A stretch of DNA of 64,000 bases from Cydia pomonella (GCF_033807575.1 NC_084705.1:14688019-14752018); one strand, 5' to 3'. Positions 35,781 through 47,137 are shown, counted from the first letter of the stretch. Numbers and translations are program-made. Notes: generated from the sequence alone by a model not told the origin.

Positions 35781-35971
35781 ACCCGACTGCACACTAAAAA
35801 AGAGGAAAACAAGCCCCACAAGAATATTGTTGTTGATGGTAAGTATCGCAGGCGGGGACCAAGAACCAAAATGACTATAAATAACCCTGTTGGTCCCCGC
35901 CTGCGATACTTACCATCTACAACATTATTCTTGTGGGGCTTGTTTTCCTCTTTTTTAGTGTGCAGTCGGGT
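35781..35971. mobile_element. Near-perfect foldback element (81-bp arms)
   Basis: Arms 35781-35861 and 35890-35971 are almost exact inverted copies beginning ACCCGACTGCACACTAAAAA, with a ~28-bp loop. Reading frames across it mirror each other and are not genes. Confidence 0.85.
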
Positions 35972-36169
35972 TTTTTTTGTTTTTTTATAATAACTATTAT
36001 TTTTTATTGTAAAATAGCAATATTCCGCAATCCTTCCAATAATTGTAATTGAACGGTATGTGAACCTAGACTCTACCAAACGTTAGTCGACTAAAAGTTA
36101 CATCTAGGTACGAATAAATCCCTTTGCCAAACGATGTTCGGCGAAACGTTGTCTGCGAATCGATAATCT

Positions 36170-36718
36170 ACAAAAAAAGCGGCCAAGTGCAAGTCGGACT
36201 AGCCCATGAAGGGTTCCGTACCATTTATGACGTATTAAAAAAACTACTTACTAGATCTGGTTCAAACCAATTTTCGGTGGAAGTTTGCATGGTTATGTAT
36301 ATGATATATTTTTTTTAGATTTTTCATTCTGTTATTTTAGAAGTTACGGGGGGGGCACACTTTTTACCACTTTGGGAGTGTCTCTCGCGCAAACTATTCA
36401 GTTTAGAAAAAAATGATATTTGATACCTCAATATCATTTTTAAAGACCTATCCATAGATACCCCACACGTATGGGTTTGATGAAAAAAGATTTTTAGAGT
36501 TTCAGTTCTAAGTATGGGGAACCCCCAAATTTTTTTTTTCTCTATTTTTGTGTAAACATCTTAATGCGGTTCATAGAATACATCTACTTACCAAGTTTGA
36601 ACAGTATAGCTTTTATAGTTTAGGAAAAAAGTGGCTGTGACATAATCGGACAGACAGACGGACATGACGAATCTATAAGGGTTCCGTTTTTTGCCATTTG
36701 GCCACGGAACCCTAAAAA
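36170..36718 (+). repeat. Dispersed lepidopteran repeat, plus copy
   Basis: Runs from AGCGGCCAAGTGCAAGTCGG through 'agtgtctctcgcgcaaacta' and 'accccacacgtatgggtttg' to 'ggccacggaaccctaaaaat'. Inverted partial copy at 7310-7735. A very common lepidopteran element; no coding capacity. Confidence 0.8.
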
Positions 36719-36914
36719 TAGGTCTGGGAATCATTAGGTACCCCCTATACTTGTGACGTAACACTTTCACGGTCTATTGAGATCGATAGGCTGATGATCG
36801 TTCATGAACGATGATGATTGTTCATGAGTGAGTTCGTACTCCGACTCGCACTTGGCCGATTTTCGGGTGGCTGTGACCACAACCTTTTTTGAGGGCTGGA
36901 TCCGCGCCTGACTT

Positions 36915-37215
36915 AAGGTACAGTTCTCTAAAGAAGAAAGTATACCACGTACTCGTCCATACAAAAAGAGAAAATGTTTTTCCACTTCTAAATATTTTCC
37001 ATTCCCCATGACTTTTGAGTGTTTTATTGACACAGTGAAAAAGTAGGTTTATAAATTCTCCTATTTTTTCATAATTTGCAATTTTTTTTAAAGCGAATCC
37101 TATAAACCTAGAATATATTATGCTGAAGGGATCGACATCAAAATCAAAATGATTTGTTATGATTAGGTTAGTGTAAACACTTTTCTCCCGAAATAGAAAT
37201 TTCATAGAAAATGTA
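36915..37215 (+). repeat. Dispersed repeat with relatives at 39180 and 45390
   Basis: Shares 'ctcccgaaat', 'tgatttgtta', the 'cctataaacctagaatat' block and 'ttgacacagtga' with 39180-39370 (same orientation) and with 45380-45690 (inverted). Confidence 0.6.
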
Positions 37216-37219
37216 TCGT

Positions 37220-37980
37220 TAGTTCGTTAGGATCGCAAATCTATTTTCCCCTCTTAACGTGACAGCTGTGCAGTGTCATCTCATACTAGTATCTAGGTAG
37301 GTAACTTATCTAGACTTAAGATTTTACCGCTCTCTCCCAGACACTTTAAAATTCATAAGTTATATCAAACGCGCGGTAAGCTAGTTTTGAGTGTCTCAGC
37401 TTGAATTAATTGATGAAGATAGATGAATTAGATTTCGCTATAAGAGATAATTACTTACGTTGTTATTATTAAATAATATATCATTGCATTAATCACCCTA
37501 TAATGGAACTGGAACCGGTAATGGGACATAAACCACAAATTTTGTAATGTAAGTATCTAAAACTAGTTTGTAAACACTGCCAATATTTTACCATACACAA
37601 AAGTCATAGAGCTTCTTAAGGTTGACGTCTCATTAAATTTGCTTTTTTTTTAAGAAATTGGGGCCAAGCCAAAAGTTGTCGTGGAACTGAGAAAATAATC
37701 AGTAAGTAATTCTTAATAACTCCGCTAAGATTATATATGTATAAATTAGAATGTGTTTTGTTAATTGCATTTACCATGAGATTAGGTATACAACACATTA
37801 TGTTGTTACTCCAGAGATGTAAAAATATATATATATATATTGCCCAATCCCATTATAGGAGCTTTAAAACTGCATACCTCGTATGATGGGCCAATCTTAT
37901 ACAATGATGATTTCCATGTCGTAATTTCATGTTTAAAGAACATATAAGTAAAATGTAGTAACAAACATGTCAGCTTTTTT
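37220..37980. other. No gene recognised (intron)
   Basis: Short unrecognised frames only. 37500-37620 resembles 19360-19490. Confidence 0.4.
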
Positions 37981-38019
37981 AAAATTTGACGTTTGTGGCA
38001 GTATGGTATGATAGTCAGT

Positions 38020-38126
38020 AGCATTACTGCAGCAGTATTGCAACGCGACATTACTTCTGGCCGCATTTCTGCGGCAGCAATGCAGTCGGCAGTCATGTCT
38101 TGCTGCAATGCTGCTGCAGTAATGCT
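38020..38126. mobile_element. Foldback repeat rich in TGCTGCAGTAATGC
   Basis: AGCATTACTGCAGCAGTATT at the left faces its imperfect complement ending ATGCTGCTGCAGTAATGCT. The palindromic layout makes open frames on both strands (up to 155 codons); these are artefacts. Confidence 0.7.
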
Positions 38127-38329
38127 GATGCAGTCTGAATACGAACGGTACCTTAAGGTCTTGTTTACACGGCGCGCAAACCCGCATAGGATTTTAGCTA
38201 CATTACGGACTATTGAGGTTATGCAGGTTATGGCAGTACACATTGAATACTGCCGACCGATCAAATACCGCAATTTAATGAATCGACTCCTCTCTCTCTC
38301 TCTCTCATCGTCTAAATGAGCCCTAATAT

Positions 38330-39180
38330 ATTGAATTAAATATATTTATTTTAAATTAATATCGATTTTCCCTATTCTCATTCTAATATTTCAGATCGCT
38401 AGGGTCATGTACTCATGTCCCATTATAGGGGACCCATCACTGGTTCCTTTCCATTACCATGATATGTGTATAAATTTGGCACATACATAAGTCGCTACGC
38501 TCATGATTTTATTATGTAATCTTGACTAGCGAGATGCACGATAACTAAATTACATCATTCTGATGTCCGTGTACATTCGAATTGGCCTGTTAGTTCTGTT
38601 AGTGGTGTGTTGTTAATTGTAAAACGGTTTAACCGGTATTTTATAAACCGTTTCCCAGCCTTGGTTTAACCCCCCGACATATGTGGTATGTATGCTGATT
38701 ACATAAAAAATAAAATAATAAACAAACTTTGCCACGGAGTGAAACACAAAATTTGCCACCACACCAACGCAAGGAAAATACTAACTGTAAATATTACAAA
38801 TCAAATCCAAATGATCGCTACTAAATATTTATCATTCAAAATCATCACTTAAAAGTCAATTACACCAGCAAAAATAAGGAAACAATTAAAAATTTGCACC
38901 TAATTACTTTACAACTCTTGTGGATAAAATACAATTATCTCATCAGCTTGCAGATTCGCATAAGAAATCAAAACAACACTTGGAATAGAACATTAAGCTA
39001 AACAGTTAAAGAATGTTGGATTCTATCAACTTTGAGAATAATCCTTCAGGTATAAAGCCTTCAGGAACGTGGCAAATTCGGCACGAAGGTGGCTAACAAT
39101 AATAAAATCCGTTCTCTAGCACGGTCAATCAAAAATGCCAGCAGCAGAGCCCTCTTTTAAGACTCTGTTTTTTATTATGT
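38330..39180. other. No gene recognised (intron)
   Basis: AT-rich; no exon signals accepted. Confidence 0.45.
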
Positions 39181-39370
39181 TATTGACACAATGAAAAACT
39201 TGGTTTATAGGTTTTCCTTTTTTTTTTAAGAAACCTATTAAACTTAGAATATACTCGTATTATGCTGAAGCGATCGACATTAAAATCAAAGTGATTTGTT
39301 AAGATTTAGTTAGTGGAAAACTTTTCTCCCGAAATGGAATTTCATAGAAAAAATACCATTATTCTGCTAC
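39180..39370 (+). repeat. Dispersed repeat, second copy
   Basis: Contains 'ttgacacaatgaaaaacttg', 'gctgaagcgatcgacattaa' and 'ttctcccgaaatggaatttc', matching 37020-37215 and, inverted, 45390-45600. Confidence 0.6.
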
Positions 39371-39802
39371 GATTGCAAAGCTATTCTTGCCTCTTAAACT
39401 GTTCGCGCCTCAAAGTCAATGTTGGCTAACCTGCTTGACGAACTACGCCCAAGTTAAACCTCTTGACGTTCCAATGCATTCCAATGCCTTCTAACTGTAG
39501 TCTTAGTTCAGCAAATAGCTAATAGATTGCGTTGCTCTCAATACAACTTGATAACACTTGACTTGTTAGTAATGCTTAGTTAAACATTGGTAATCGATTT
39601 TGTACAGGCGTCTATACTCTGAACTGTAACGCTGCAATGCATCCTTCAGGAGACATGCTCCAACGTAAAGTCTTAGTATTACGAGTATAATATATTATGG
39701 TGCCTGTTTACCGCATTTGCAATGCCCCAGCTGCCACGCTGCTACAGTTACAATCTAAATTTTATTTATATGCTTAACCAAATCAATGCTTTACTATTTC
39801 AG

Positions 39803-39936
39803 ACTTTCCCCGCGAAAGTCCATATATAACAGGCCACGAGCGTCCCTACCATCTCAACGAGCCTCTGGACGTGAACTGCTCCTCAGCCAAAGCGTTCCCG
39901 GCACCCGACTTGCAATGGCTCATCGATGGTCAGAAG
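39803..39936 (+). CDS. beat: Beat-family protein, exon 4: second Ig domain, N-terminal half
   Basis: Acceptor TTACTATTTCAG and donor CAGAAG|GTAAGT. The two leading bases complete Tyr131; then FPRESPYITGHERPYHLNEP, then LDVNCSSAKAFPAPDLQWL and IDGQK, ending in phase 0 at residue 175. Cys156 and Trp169 are the B-strand Cys and C-strand Trp of the second Ig domain. The spacing to the first domain (about 20 residues after 'MEVYY') fits beat proteins. With exons 1-4 the joined reading frame is 525 bases with no stop. Confidence 0.88.
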
Positions 39937-39939
39937 GTA

Positions 39940-40540
39940 AGTGATTATTTACCGGCGCATGGAAGTTACAGCCTGCATTTTAGTTTAGCCAGCCTGTCTG
40001 AACTAACGTAATATGAAATTCCTTAAATAATGTTGATTTTACAGCGTATATTTTTTATATGACCACATATCCTAAGGGTATATAAGTAAGGGTATGTATA
40101 TATGAGTGAGTAAGGCTAGCATAGGATGGGCATACCCAAATGTATTAATTTTCACATGTTTGACAAAAAAATGCGACTTTTTTATAGATTATTTCAGCAC
40201 GCAATGTATCATTCATTGACCGATGGTCAGCGAAGGCCTCCGTTTCAGCTAGGGAAAAAATGCTTTCGTATGTCCAAATTTTCTCTATTGGTTCTCGTGA
40301 AAATTTGTAAGCAGTTGCGATGATTTTTTTTTTTTGTTGATTCAGTTCTTGGGTTTTTTTTTTCTTACTGGCGAAGCCATAACTTTATTCAGTTTTAAAT
40401 TATGCTCAGAGAGCCACCAGGTAGTTAACTTGTTTTTATTCGAAACATCGCACTTACTGACGCGACGTCACAACTGTTAGATGTAATAAAAAAAATACAA
40501 AAATTAATTGCACTCCGTTAATTAACACTAAAATGAAAAT
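39940..40540. other. No gene recognised (intron)
   Basis: A 65-codon frame at 40126-40323 has no recognised domain or acceptable splice junctions. Confidence 0.45.
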
Positions 40541-40544
40541 TTAT

Positions 40545-40750
40545 TTTTCACCACACCAAATGGTAAAGGCTCTCTTGATTGTTCAAAAACTAATGAGAAA
40601 GTTGCATTTTATCGACATGTAGGACAAAGTAATCAGATGCAAATTTTGAGTTGTTTCCTTATATATATAAGGAAACAACTCAAAAAAGGTAGCAAGCTAG
40701 CATATATAGCTAGCTGGTGGAATTGACTTTTAAATTATGATTTTGAATGA
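40545..40750. repeat. Dispersed repeat containing a 42-bp perfect palindrome
   Basis: Related to 29785-29915 plus 30697-30730, that is, to the site into which the hAT-like element inserted ('accacaccaa.tggtaaag', 'gatgcaaattttgag', 'ttgactt'). Here 40644-40685 is an exact 42-bp palindrome with half-site TTTTGAGTTGTTTCCTTATA plus T. Confidence 0.65.
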
Positions 40751-40949
40751 TACATTTTTTAATAAGTTAATTTGGATATAGTTTGATTTCGCAACGCTCA
40801 AGATTCCACTTCTCGAAAAACTCGCTATAGGCTCGGAGTGCAATTTTGAAATCTTTCGCTTGCTCGGGTATTAATATTACAACTTTGCCCCATTGTAAAA
40901 CAAATAACTATTTTAAAATCGTTTCATGACACTGAAATCTACGCCTCAT

Positions 40950-42890
40950 TTCAATTTGAGGTTGTATTACAAATACACGCTGTAAATGACAATAATAACA
41001 ATAAAGCATGTGTAAATGAACTAACTTCACCTATCACCAAACTAGTCAACCAATCTTTCAATGAATGTAGCTTTCCGGATAAATTAAAGATAGCCATGAT
41101 AAAACTCATCCTAAAGAAAGGTGGTAAAACAGACAATCCAACTCACTATAGACCGATCGCGCTCCTCCCCGTTATATCTAAAATTTTCGAAAAGTGTATG
41201 ACAAACCGCATCTACAGTTTCTTAGAAAAATATAATTTGTTTAACGATAACCAGTTCGCATTCCGTAAGAAACGTTCTACCACCCTTGCAGCTTTTAATT
41301 ACGTACAAACAATAGTTGAATATTTGAGAAATAAACATCACGCAGTAGGATTATTATTAAATATGACCAAAGCATATGACAGTCTCACACCCCATACTGC
41401 TACAAAAATTAAACGCAATAGGCATACGTGGTAAAGCATTAAATTGGATGAAATCATACCTCACGTCACGACAACAATATGTTGAAATAGAACACTTTGA
41501 ACACCAGACCATAACATTTTCTGCCAACAAACTGTACTGCAGTTAGGCAGATAAGTAGTTTAAGGCTTTTTGTAATCTTCTTTTGATTCAAATAAATTAA
41601 AAAAAAAAAAATTGCACAACATAAAATCAAATATAATATATATCGAGAACTCAATCCCACAAGGAAGTGTCATAGGATGCGTCCTGTTTCTTATTTATAT
41701 AAACGACCTTCCCAAATCCACCAACCACAAAGTCGTTATGTTTGCCGATGACATATCCATCTTATTCCAATGCCCAGATAACAATAGCAGCAGCTCTTAC
41801 ATAGAACAAACTTTTAATTAAATAGCTCATTGGCTACGCGATCACAATCTCATAATAAATAACGAAAAATCCAAATTAATTCAGTTCAAACCCAGACAAA
41901 AGCAACCCCTTAACCTAAACACCATAACAAAAAACCTAAATATTAAAGAAGTACCCGACTATATCTTGTTAGGGCTTACACACACACACAGTCATCTGAC
42001 CTGGAAAACACATTTAGACCGAATAAAAAACAAACTTTCTCAATTTGTGTACGCACTTAGCGTACTAAAAAGTAGTAGTAGTACCTTAGAGTGCGCGTTG
42101 GCAGCATGCCACTCGCAAGCAATCGCGTGGCTGCGCTACAGACTCCTCTTGTGGGGCCACAGCACTGACATCCAAAACCTTTTCGTCATGCAAAAAAAAA
42201 ATGTATTAGGATCCTAGCAAACATACACCAACCCCACAGCTACAGATCCCACTTCAAAAATTTTAACCTACTGACCCTCCCCTCTCTATACATCTTGGAA
42301 ATAGCTACATTTGTCCGTAAAAATCTACATTTATTTAAATTTTGCCAAAACCCTCGACGCCTTCAATATATAGAACTCCCGGAGCCTAAATTGGAAATAT
42401 ATAAGAATGGACCATATTACAGAGCCATCAAAATTTATAATTAAATCCCCACATATCTAAAAACCGAACAAACAGATTCAAACTTCATAAACCGTCTAAA
42501 ATATAAGCTGGTGGATAAATGTTACTACTCAATAGCTGAATTTATGGAGGATGATAATTTGTAACTTGTACTTTAAATATGATACTTTAATAGGTATAGT
42601 ATACTCTAGTCCATATAGGTAATAAGTATAGTTATAATTACAGTTTTGAATGATTCACAGGTAATAGTTATAATTAATGTTATTTGTTATAACTTAAAAT
42701 ATTATTATATATTATATTATTCCAACCAGGTAAGGAAGTGAAATTTAGAAAATTTGAATAAATTATCATCTAAGTAAGATAAGTATTGTATTGTGAACAA
42801 CATGTTCTGCTACACCCTTTCCAGGGTCCTTTATGTACATATGTATCATACTGGTATGCAAATAAAAATAACAATAACAATAATAACTGA
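40950..42890 (+). mobile_element. CR1/jockey-group LINE, broken copy
   Basis: Reverse transcriptase pieces in order, split by frameshifts and stops: 'HYRPIALLPVISKIFEKCMT' (41140-41200), 'NQFAFRKKRSTTLAAFNYVQ', 'HAVGLLLNMTKAYDS' (motif A, with N where the catalytic Asp normally stands), then a frameshift near 41390, 'IPQGSVIGCVLFLIYINDLP' (motif B), 'FADDISILF' (motif C, intact DD), 'LGLTHTHSHLTWKTHLDRI', 'LLLWGHSTDIQNLFVMQKK'. It ends in AATAACAATAACAATAATAA. A poly(A)-ended short insert at about 41520-41607 interrupts it. Endonuclease and ORF1 are absent. Lies in the intron after beat exon 4. Confidence 0.8.
41520..41607 (+). mobile_element. Short poly(A)-ended insertion inside the LINE
   Basis: Between the LINE words 'EHFEHQT' and 'HNIKSNIIYIENSIPQGS' lies ~90 bp of unrelated sequence ending CAAATAAATTAAAAAAAAAA. 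It looks like a 5'-truncated retroposed RNA end. Duplicated flanks were not resolved. Confidence 0.45.
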
Positions 42891-42894
42891 TAAA

Positions 42895-43500
42895 TTTTAA
42901 GGTTTATTTTATGGTTTGTTTATTTTGTATTCAGAATATACGAATTATACACGGTGCCCGCCAGGACACGGAAAGATATTAACAGTATATTCCGGATCAT
43001 ATTTAGAGACAAAAATGTCATATACTTAAACTTTTTTTAAATTCTTTTTGTTTCAGACTTAAAAAGGCGTTTTGCACTGAAACACACTAAAAAAAAATAG
43101 TTTTTTTTATAGTTTTTTTTTTGTATTTCAGTGCAAAACGCCTTTTTGATGGCGATGTCGCCACTATGGGACCTAGTCTAGCTAGACTGCCTTATTGACA
43201 GATATCAAAGTGACTAGGAACCCTTTGAGTAGACTAGTTTTTACAAAAAAAATGTACCAATTCATATTAATCCATACATTTTCCAAGTACATGTACTTAT
43301 TATGTTTAAAAACATACAACACGTAAAAAAACACACACACATTTTTTGACGGAATTGACTTAATGTTGTATACGATTATTTCCTTCTTATGACCTTAGGA
43401 ATACGTGGTTAAATTTTTCCCGTTTCCTCGCGGGCGCCTTGTATGAGGTATGTACCTCTAGCATCGAATCATGGTCCTTATGATAGTTCATTTTTTATAT
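42895..43500. repeat. Repeat-bearing intron stretch
   Basis: Contains the palindrome 43061-43147 and flanks related to 27330-27760. No exon found. Confidence 0.5.
43061..43147. mobile_element. Palindromic repeat, 22-bp arms
   Basis: AAAAAGGCGTTTTGCACTGA at 43061 faces its complement ending at 43147 (TCAGTGCAAAACGCCTTTTT). The loop is mostly A and T. Confidence 0.75.
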
Positions 43501-44500
43501 GGAGTATATGGTATATGGAGATTTTTATTGTTTAGAAATTTAACTTTTAGGTAATAAAAATATACTTCTTCAATTATTTTTTTAATAAAGCCTAACCAAA
43601 ACAGACTTGAAGGAACTGTCCCAGGGACCATTATTCGACGCGATGGGACCGTGCGAAGTGCATGGTGGGGGTAAGTAAAGCGATCCCAGCGCATAAGGTG
43701 GTAAAAATTTGAACTAACTGCGGATAGCGTCTTTGACATTTCGTACAAGTTATATGGCTCGAAATGAAAGTTTAATTTATGCTTACTCCTGAAATATTCA
43801 TTTAAATTGTATGGTATAAGGGACCATTGTAATCTGTGTGAAATGCTTAATATAACTAACATATTTAATTTGATAATTTTTAACACTGTATCCGTGTAAA
43901 TAGCTTTGTAAATGTCACATATTACTTATATGTTTTTTTTCTATAAGTTAAGGATGGGTTATCCTTAAAAGATAGACATTTTACATCGCGGACTTTTATG
44001 TACACCCATGAAAAAGAGACAACCCGACCATACATTGTATTGTTATAGCTCAAACGGACTAGGCAGCGTTTTCGATTAAAGCTCCTAGCCAGTGTGATTT
44101 TTACAGAAAACCTTAACAAGTTATATAATTACACCTTCCCCAAGAATCACTCTATTGATAGATGAAAGTCGTATGAAAATCGATTCAGTAGTTTTTAGTT
44201 TTGGAGTAGTTTTTAAGATGTAGTGAATTGACGTTTTCCCCTAGATTTCCGGCTGCTAGGTTGCGTGACCGTTGTGCACATAGCGAATACTTAATCGACA
44301 CAATTAACAAATGTGTTTACCTTACATTCATAGTCTGCGCGATTAAGTAGGTATCTAGTTTATTTCTGGCCACGTTTTCTTATCTCACTAAGTCGCGTGT
44401 GGTACATAACTGTCTAAATAATAAGTATACCTACGTCTTAAATATTCTTACATGTGAGCATGAGCGAAGGTATAGATAACCTGTAAGTACTTTTGTCTTT
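43500..44500. other. No gene recognised (intron)
   Basis: A 132-codon minus-strand frame (43886-43488) has no recognised domain and low-complexity AT composition. Confidence 0.4.
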
Positions 44501-44505
44501 TTCAG

Positions 44506-44723
44506 CATAAAACAAGACCACTCAGAACCTATCCACTGCAAACCGATAACCTTCCATCTTTAGCAGGTTCTCTTATTTCTTAGCATCGCCGAGCGATCGA
44601 TGAAAGACCACATGGTGTCGCAGCATTTGTCTGCAACGGCCTCTTTGAATTCAACCCAGGCGCTAATCACGACACTCTGTCGATACACCACGAATTATAC
44701 TTCGCGCCTCGTCCTCGAGATTA
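44506..44723 (+). CDS. beat: Beat-family protein, candidate exon 5: second Ig domain, C-terminal half, with in-frame TAG
   Basis: Acceptor CTTTTTCAG ends at 44505. Continuing exon 4 in phase 0 gives HKTRPLRTYPLQTDNLPSLA and GSLIS, then TAG at 44581-44583, then in the same frame HRRAIDERPHGVAAFVCNGL and FEFNPGAN, open to a TAG at 44722. The Cys in 'AFVCNG' would fall 62 residues after Cys156, the spacing expected for the Ig disulphide, so both halves look like genuine beat sequence. Another acceptor-like tract, CTCTTATTTCTTAG, ends exactly at the TAG; using it (44584) keeps phase but removes 26 codons of the domain. A donor ATTA|GTAACT follows at 44723. In phase 0 it would create TAA when joined to exon 6; in the +1 frame (from 44567) it joins exon 6 correctly. 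Could be a nonsense allele, sequence error, readthrough or RNA editing. Exon borders are uncertain. Confidence 0.5.
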
Positions 44724-45380
44724 GTAACTGAAGATATATATATATACATGTAGTTACGCCGGTAGGTGTCACCACTCTGCGTACGTTTAATCATTAATCA
44801 TTTTCGTTACATACGTATTTTCAGAAAAAGTGTATTTACCTTTTTTACAAAAACTATCAACTTTTGGGATATTTCTGCTCAGGATCACGAGGACTATTGA
44901 CTATTTAATGTATCCGCTTAGTCACTTCAGTATCTCTTTTTTCGAAGGTAACGGAGCGTTCCTGGTTAATCGCTTATGGGGCCAAGCCGGCCCCGCAAGG
45001 GTTGCTGGTGTCCACTCTGGGGTTGACAGCGCCGGCGAAATCGAATATGAAGCTCCGATGTATCGCCGTCATAGGCACGCATAGAAGGGAGAGAAGCATT
45101 ATCATAGGTTGGTGGCGCCTTTAACAAAACTAACCGTCAGTTGTTTGTTGATAATCTGTGTATTATATTGTGGCATTCGTTCTCAACAGTACTTAACTAC
45201 ATACCTAATCAGTTGGAAATGAAAATAGGTAGATTAAAAGTTTTTAATAAGTACATTTGTAATAGTGAAAATCAAAACCCATATTTTAAAAACGGTTGAA
45301 GTTACAACAAAACTGTTAATACACAATACCTATTTAAATTTCTCATTAAGAGGGAAGAATAGCGTTTTTAATCTAACGCA
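44724..45380. other. Unrecognised stretch with an 84-codon frame
   Basis: 44830-45084 (+) is open and its second half is GC-rich ('LVNRLWGQAGPARVAGVHSG'). No family recognised; could be repeat-derived. Confidence 0.3.
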
Positions 45381-45690
45381 ATAACGGTAATTTTTCTATG
45401 AAATTCCATTTCGGGAGAAAACGGTTTATACTAACTAAATCTTAACAAATCTCTTTGATTTTGATGTCGTTCGCTTCGGAATAACATGTTCTAGGTTTAT
45501 AGGTTTCGCTTTTTTTATTTATTTTTTGTTTTGCAAATTTGGAAAAAAAGGGTACTTAACCTATAAACCTAGTTTTTCATTGTGTCAACAACATGCTAAA
45601 AAATCATGGAAACTGGAAAATATTTAGTCGTGGAAAAACGTTCTCTTTTTGTATGGAAGACCACGTGGTATACTTCCCCCTTAACACGTT
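45380..45690 (-). repeat. Dispersed repeat, inverted third copy
   Basis: Carries 'gaaattccatttcgggagaa', 'ttgattttgatgtcgttcgc' and 'ggaagaccacgtggtatact', the reverse complement of blocks at 36930-37215. Confidence 0.6.
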
Positions 45691-45789
45691 TAGTCCAGTC
45701 TGCGCCCAATTTCTACCTACCGTTAGCTACTTAGTTGGGTCATAAGTTCTGTCAAAAAGGTTTTGACTGATAAAAAAGCTATAGGTTAA

Positions 45790-46859
45790 CCCATTCATGG
45801 CCAAAACCCGTCGAGCGTACACAATACGCCGGGCCACCATACAAACCGTTTTTAGCTAAAACGTATGACTCAGCTTATGGGTCTCTGGCCTGGCGCGCAC
45901 GGTAAATAAATCGCCGCTTAGCCAGTTGAACAACATTATGCAACATTTTTGATAAACAACTTTATTCTGTAACCTATCAAAAAAAGATGTAGGAATGAAC
46001 AGTTTTATTTTTTACACATTTAATTTGCTGGGTTTGTTGTTGTTTTATGGGTCAAATCTCGGAAGTTCAATTTGACCTATTTCCCTTGCTTTACCCCTCA
46101 CACAAAACAAAATATTTTTTAAAACACTTGTAAATAATTGTGTAATTGATAATACAATTTTAGTTAGTGGTGACTGTTTCAACTGCCTTGTTAATATTGA
46201 TACTAAAAAAAATGAATATTAACATCATTGTTAGTAGATAATTGTCTAAGTTATAATACTACAATCACCAAATATTATGACATAAAAGTAGTGGGAGAAA
46301 ATCCTCGTTGACTTACTCCTCACACAAAACAAAATATTATTATACTACGGGTTGGTAAATTTTGCGTGCCATCATCCAAACAGTAATCGGTTGTAAAATG
46401 GTACAATATCAAACAGCTTCAACACGAAATAACCTTTAAAACCAGCCAATAAAGTTTATTTTAGCCTGCTACGGAAACATTTCTAGTTTTTACAAGTAGC
46501 GCCAGGCCAAGGTGACCCATAACCTGAGCCATTTCAATAACTTCTAAAATATACATATTTTTAGTACCTATCTTTGAAATATGGATTTTCTGTTTGCTTG
46601 CAACGCGTATGTATCTAGAATTTCAGTATATATTTACTATATTACACTCATAGTAAACCAAAAATGAATATTCTAGGCTCTATTTTCATTTAAGAAACGC
46701 ATTTATAATTTTTTATCGTATTATACCTTATAGAAATGGCTGTTAACTTAGTGGACTTTATTACGTCAAATTACGTTTGGTTTATGTTTGGTTTACGTCA
46801 AATTACTCACATGTGAGTCACTGGCCCTGCGGAACTGTTTGAGCATGGCCCTGAATGGG
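45790..46859. mobile_element. TTAA-flanked piggyBac-like element, copy 3 (1.07 kb)
   Basis: TTAA at 45786-45789 and 46860-46863. Same orientation as copy 2. Ends CCCATTCATGGCCAAAACCC and, at the right, ACTCACATGTGAGTCACTGG then a GGCCCTGAATGGG end. Interior matches both ends of copy 1 and is joined across a large deletion. Non-autonomous. Confidence 0.8.
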
Positions 46860-46869
46860 TTAAGATCCC

Positions 46870-47130
46870 TTATTATTCATATATATGGGTTGATATTTAA
46901 TGCTGAATTACTTACATTATAATTAAACTTAATTTACTGTCTCAGTTTTGCATAATTCTATGTAATATTCAGAAAAATTTTAAACATGCAAAAAATACGC
47001 TACCTGTTCGAGGTGATTTTGATCCCTAGTTATTTAATTTTCTTGTTTACATGGTCGAATCTTACATAAAATTAAAGCTGCATCTTTTATCTTTCTTAAA
47101 ACATATAATTCATGTGTATTGGTATTGCTG
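46870..47130. other. No feature recognised
   Basis: Short AT-rich spacer in the last beat intron. Confidence 0.4.
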
Positions 47131-47137
47131 TACGAGT

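Noticed and set aside
35738..36079. 113-codon minus-strand frame
   Set aside because: Lies across the near-perfect foldback 35781-35971 and reads the two arms as mirror images.
37806..38319. Overlapping open frames of 84-155 codons on both strands
   Set aside because: They arise from the palindromic TGCTGCAGTAATGC repeat; mirrored codons, no domain.
44567..44728. The +1 frame of exon 5 (starting VLLFLSIAERSMKDHMVS) as the true coding frame
   Set aside because: It joins the last exon in phase, but places the candidate Cys 15 residues too far from its partner and lacks beat-like sequence; recorded as an alternative only.
44830..45084. 84-codon frame as an additional beat exon
   Set aside because: No Ig or tail motif and no suitable splice sites in phase with the neighbouring exons.
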